From the NCBI GenBank assembly GCA_038229695.1, contig JBBROE010000065.1, positions 1-22,791 on the forward strand: a stretch of 22,791 bases of DNA, given 5' to 3'. This DNA comes from JACMLD01 sp038229695. Lineage in GTDB: Bacteria > Bacteroidota > Bacteroidia > Chitinophagales > Chitinophagaceae. Below are positions 22,299 through 22,791 of this stretch, piece by piece. The stretch's first letter is position 1; the number at the start of each line of letters is the position of its first letter. The position numbers and the translations under genes were made by a program. Under the pieces are notes generated by a model. The model made no database searches. It was not told the DNA's origin and saw nothing but the letters and a program-made list of their open reading frames with translations.

Positions 22299-22791
22299 AT
22301 GATGAAACGGAAATATTTTTTGGTGGTTTTACTGGGGTTTTGCCTGGCACCCGGGGTGGTAACGGCCCAGGATTCAGCGGAAGTGGATGCCAACTTCCAA
22401 AAACCGGTTCAGGCCGATACCGGCCGGAAACGGTCCTTTGACAGTACGTTGTTTGCAGATGAGAACGTGCTCACCAACAGCGACTACCTCGTTCGCATCC
22501 AAAAGGTATTCCAGACACTGAACAAAGTGCCGGTGCTGGCTGCGGCCTTTTATAAGCTGAACCCCGTTAAGGAGAAACTGGAGGAAAGCGGGGAAGCACT
22601 GGCCACAATCCGGGAGCGGATGGGCGGTAACCCGAGGAGTCTGAATATCCGGAACCTCCAGATGTTTCGTTCCCTGCTGGTTGCTATTGATGAAAATGGA
22701 AAAGGATACATGGCTGCACTCAACCAGTTTGATGACCGGCTCGACAACCTCAAAAAGGAGATCCTGGAGTTGCGTAAGGATACTGCTATCC
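22299..22791 (+). CDS. Exported protein, N-terminal part (3' truncated by window); possibly a mechanosensitive channel
   Basis: An open frame of 164 codons running off the right edge. It starts with two in-frame ATGs (22299 and 22302) and a signal peptide, MKRKYFLVVLLGFCLAPGVVTAQ, cleaved probably after VTA. After a polar linker rich in Asp/Lys (about 25-55) comes a helical, coiled-coil-like region: NSDYLVRIQKVFQTLNKVPVL, then LNIRNLQMFRSLLVAIDENGKGY and ALNQFDDRLDNLKKEILELRKD. This resembles the periplasmic N-terminal region of long Bacteroidota MscS-type channels as I remember them, but no membrane or channel domain is inside the window, so the identity is tentative. It is 69 bp downstream of the fusion hydrolase on the same strand and might be co-transcribed. 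Confidence 0.75.
   Translation, partial: MMKRKYFLVVLLGFCLAPGVVTAQDSAEVDANFQKPVQADTGRKRSFDSTLFADENVLTNSDYLVRIQKVFQTLNKVPVLAAAFYKLNPVKEKLEESGEALATIRERMGGNPRSLNIRNLQMFRSLLVAIDENGKGYMAALNQFDDRLDNLKKEILELRKDTAI

Overview
The window looks like chromosomal DNA from a Bacteroidota member, most likely the Chitinophagaceae/Sphingobacteriia side. Several gene types point there: a DUF1800/DUF1501 pair, an RskA-like anti-sigma/ECF sigma pair, a SemiSWEET, exported proteins with short Bacteroidota-style signal peptides, and promoter-like TAnnTTTG boxes directly in front of start codons with little Shine-Dalgarno signal. The lineage is inferred from protein style, not from a marker-gene comparison. No rRNA, tRNA, CRISPR array, prophage or insertion sequence was seen; this is mostly ordinary chromosome with two less ordinary stretches.

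Layout, left to right. 1-1326: 3' part of metH (cobalamin methionine synthase), cut by the window edge. 1415-2227: exported, probably outer-membrane beta-barrel protein. 2254-4355 (minus): operon SemiSWEET -> MFS transporter -> HAD phosphatase. 4538-6813 (plus): gcvH, an ECF-type sigma factor (TTG start), its membrane anti-sigma factor (GTG start, 4-nt overlap) and a VanZ-like membrane protein (GTG start), ending at a strong hairpin. 6814-7192: a 379-bp gene-free stretch between convergent genes, with a micro-ORF, hairpins and a tandem 9-bp repeat spaced 21 bp. 7193-8844 (minus): DUF937-like protein and prfA (RF1). 8996-10165: cytosolic-type amidohydrolase. 10184-10927 (minus): recO. 11167-13867: DUF1800-DUF1501 operon. 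13983-14192 (minus): a 69-aa protein of unknown function. 14335-16314 (minus): gyrB. 16550-17485: AraC-family regulator. 17482-19619 (minus): DUF1611 P-loop protein and an enolase-superfamily dipeptide epimerase, overlapping by 4 nt. 19740-22229 (plus, divergent): an exported 829-aa fusion of a serine beta-lactamase/DD-peptidase-like domain to an N-acyl-D-amino-acid deacylase-like amidohydrolase. 22299-end: start of another exported protein, cut by the right edge.

The most interesting region is 17482-22229. It combines an epimerase with the DxD motif of L-Ala-D/L-Glu epimerases, a DUF1611 protein (a family known to pair with a D-glutamate racemase-type enzyme), and a secreted two-domain hydrolase whose halves both belong to families that act on D-amino-acid-containing substrates. 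I infer a locus for taking apart and salvaging D-amino-acid or peptidoglycan-derived peptides: periplasmic hydrolysis by the fusion, then cytosolic conversion of the D-glutamate-containing product. The AraC regulator next door could control it, but nothing in the sequence proves that. The second region worth a look is 6814-7192, which carries operator-like repeats and may encode a small RNA.
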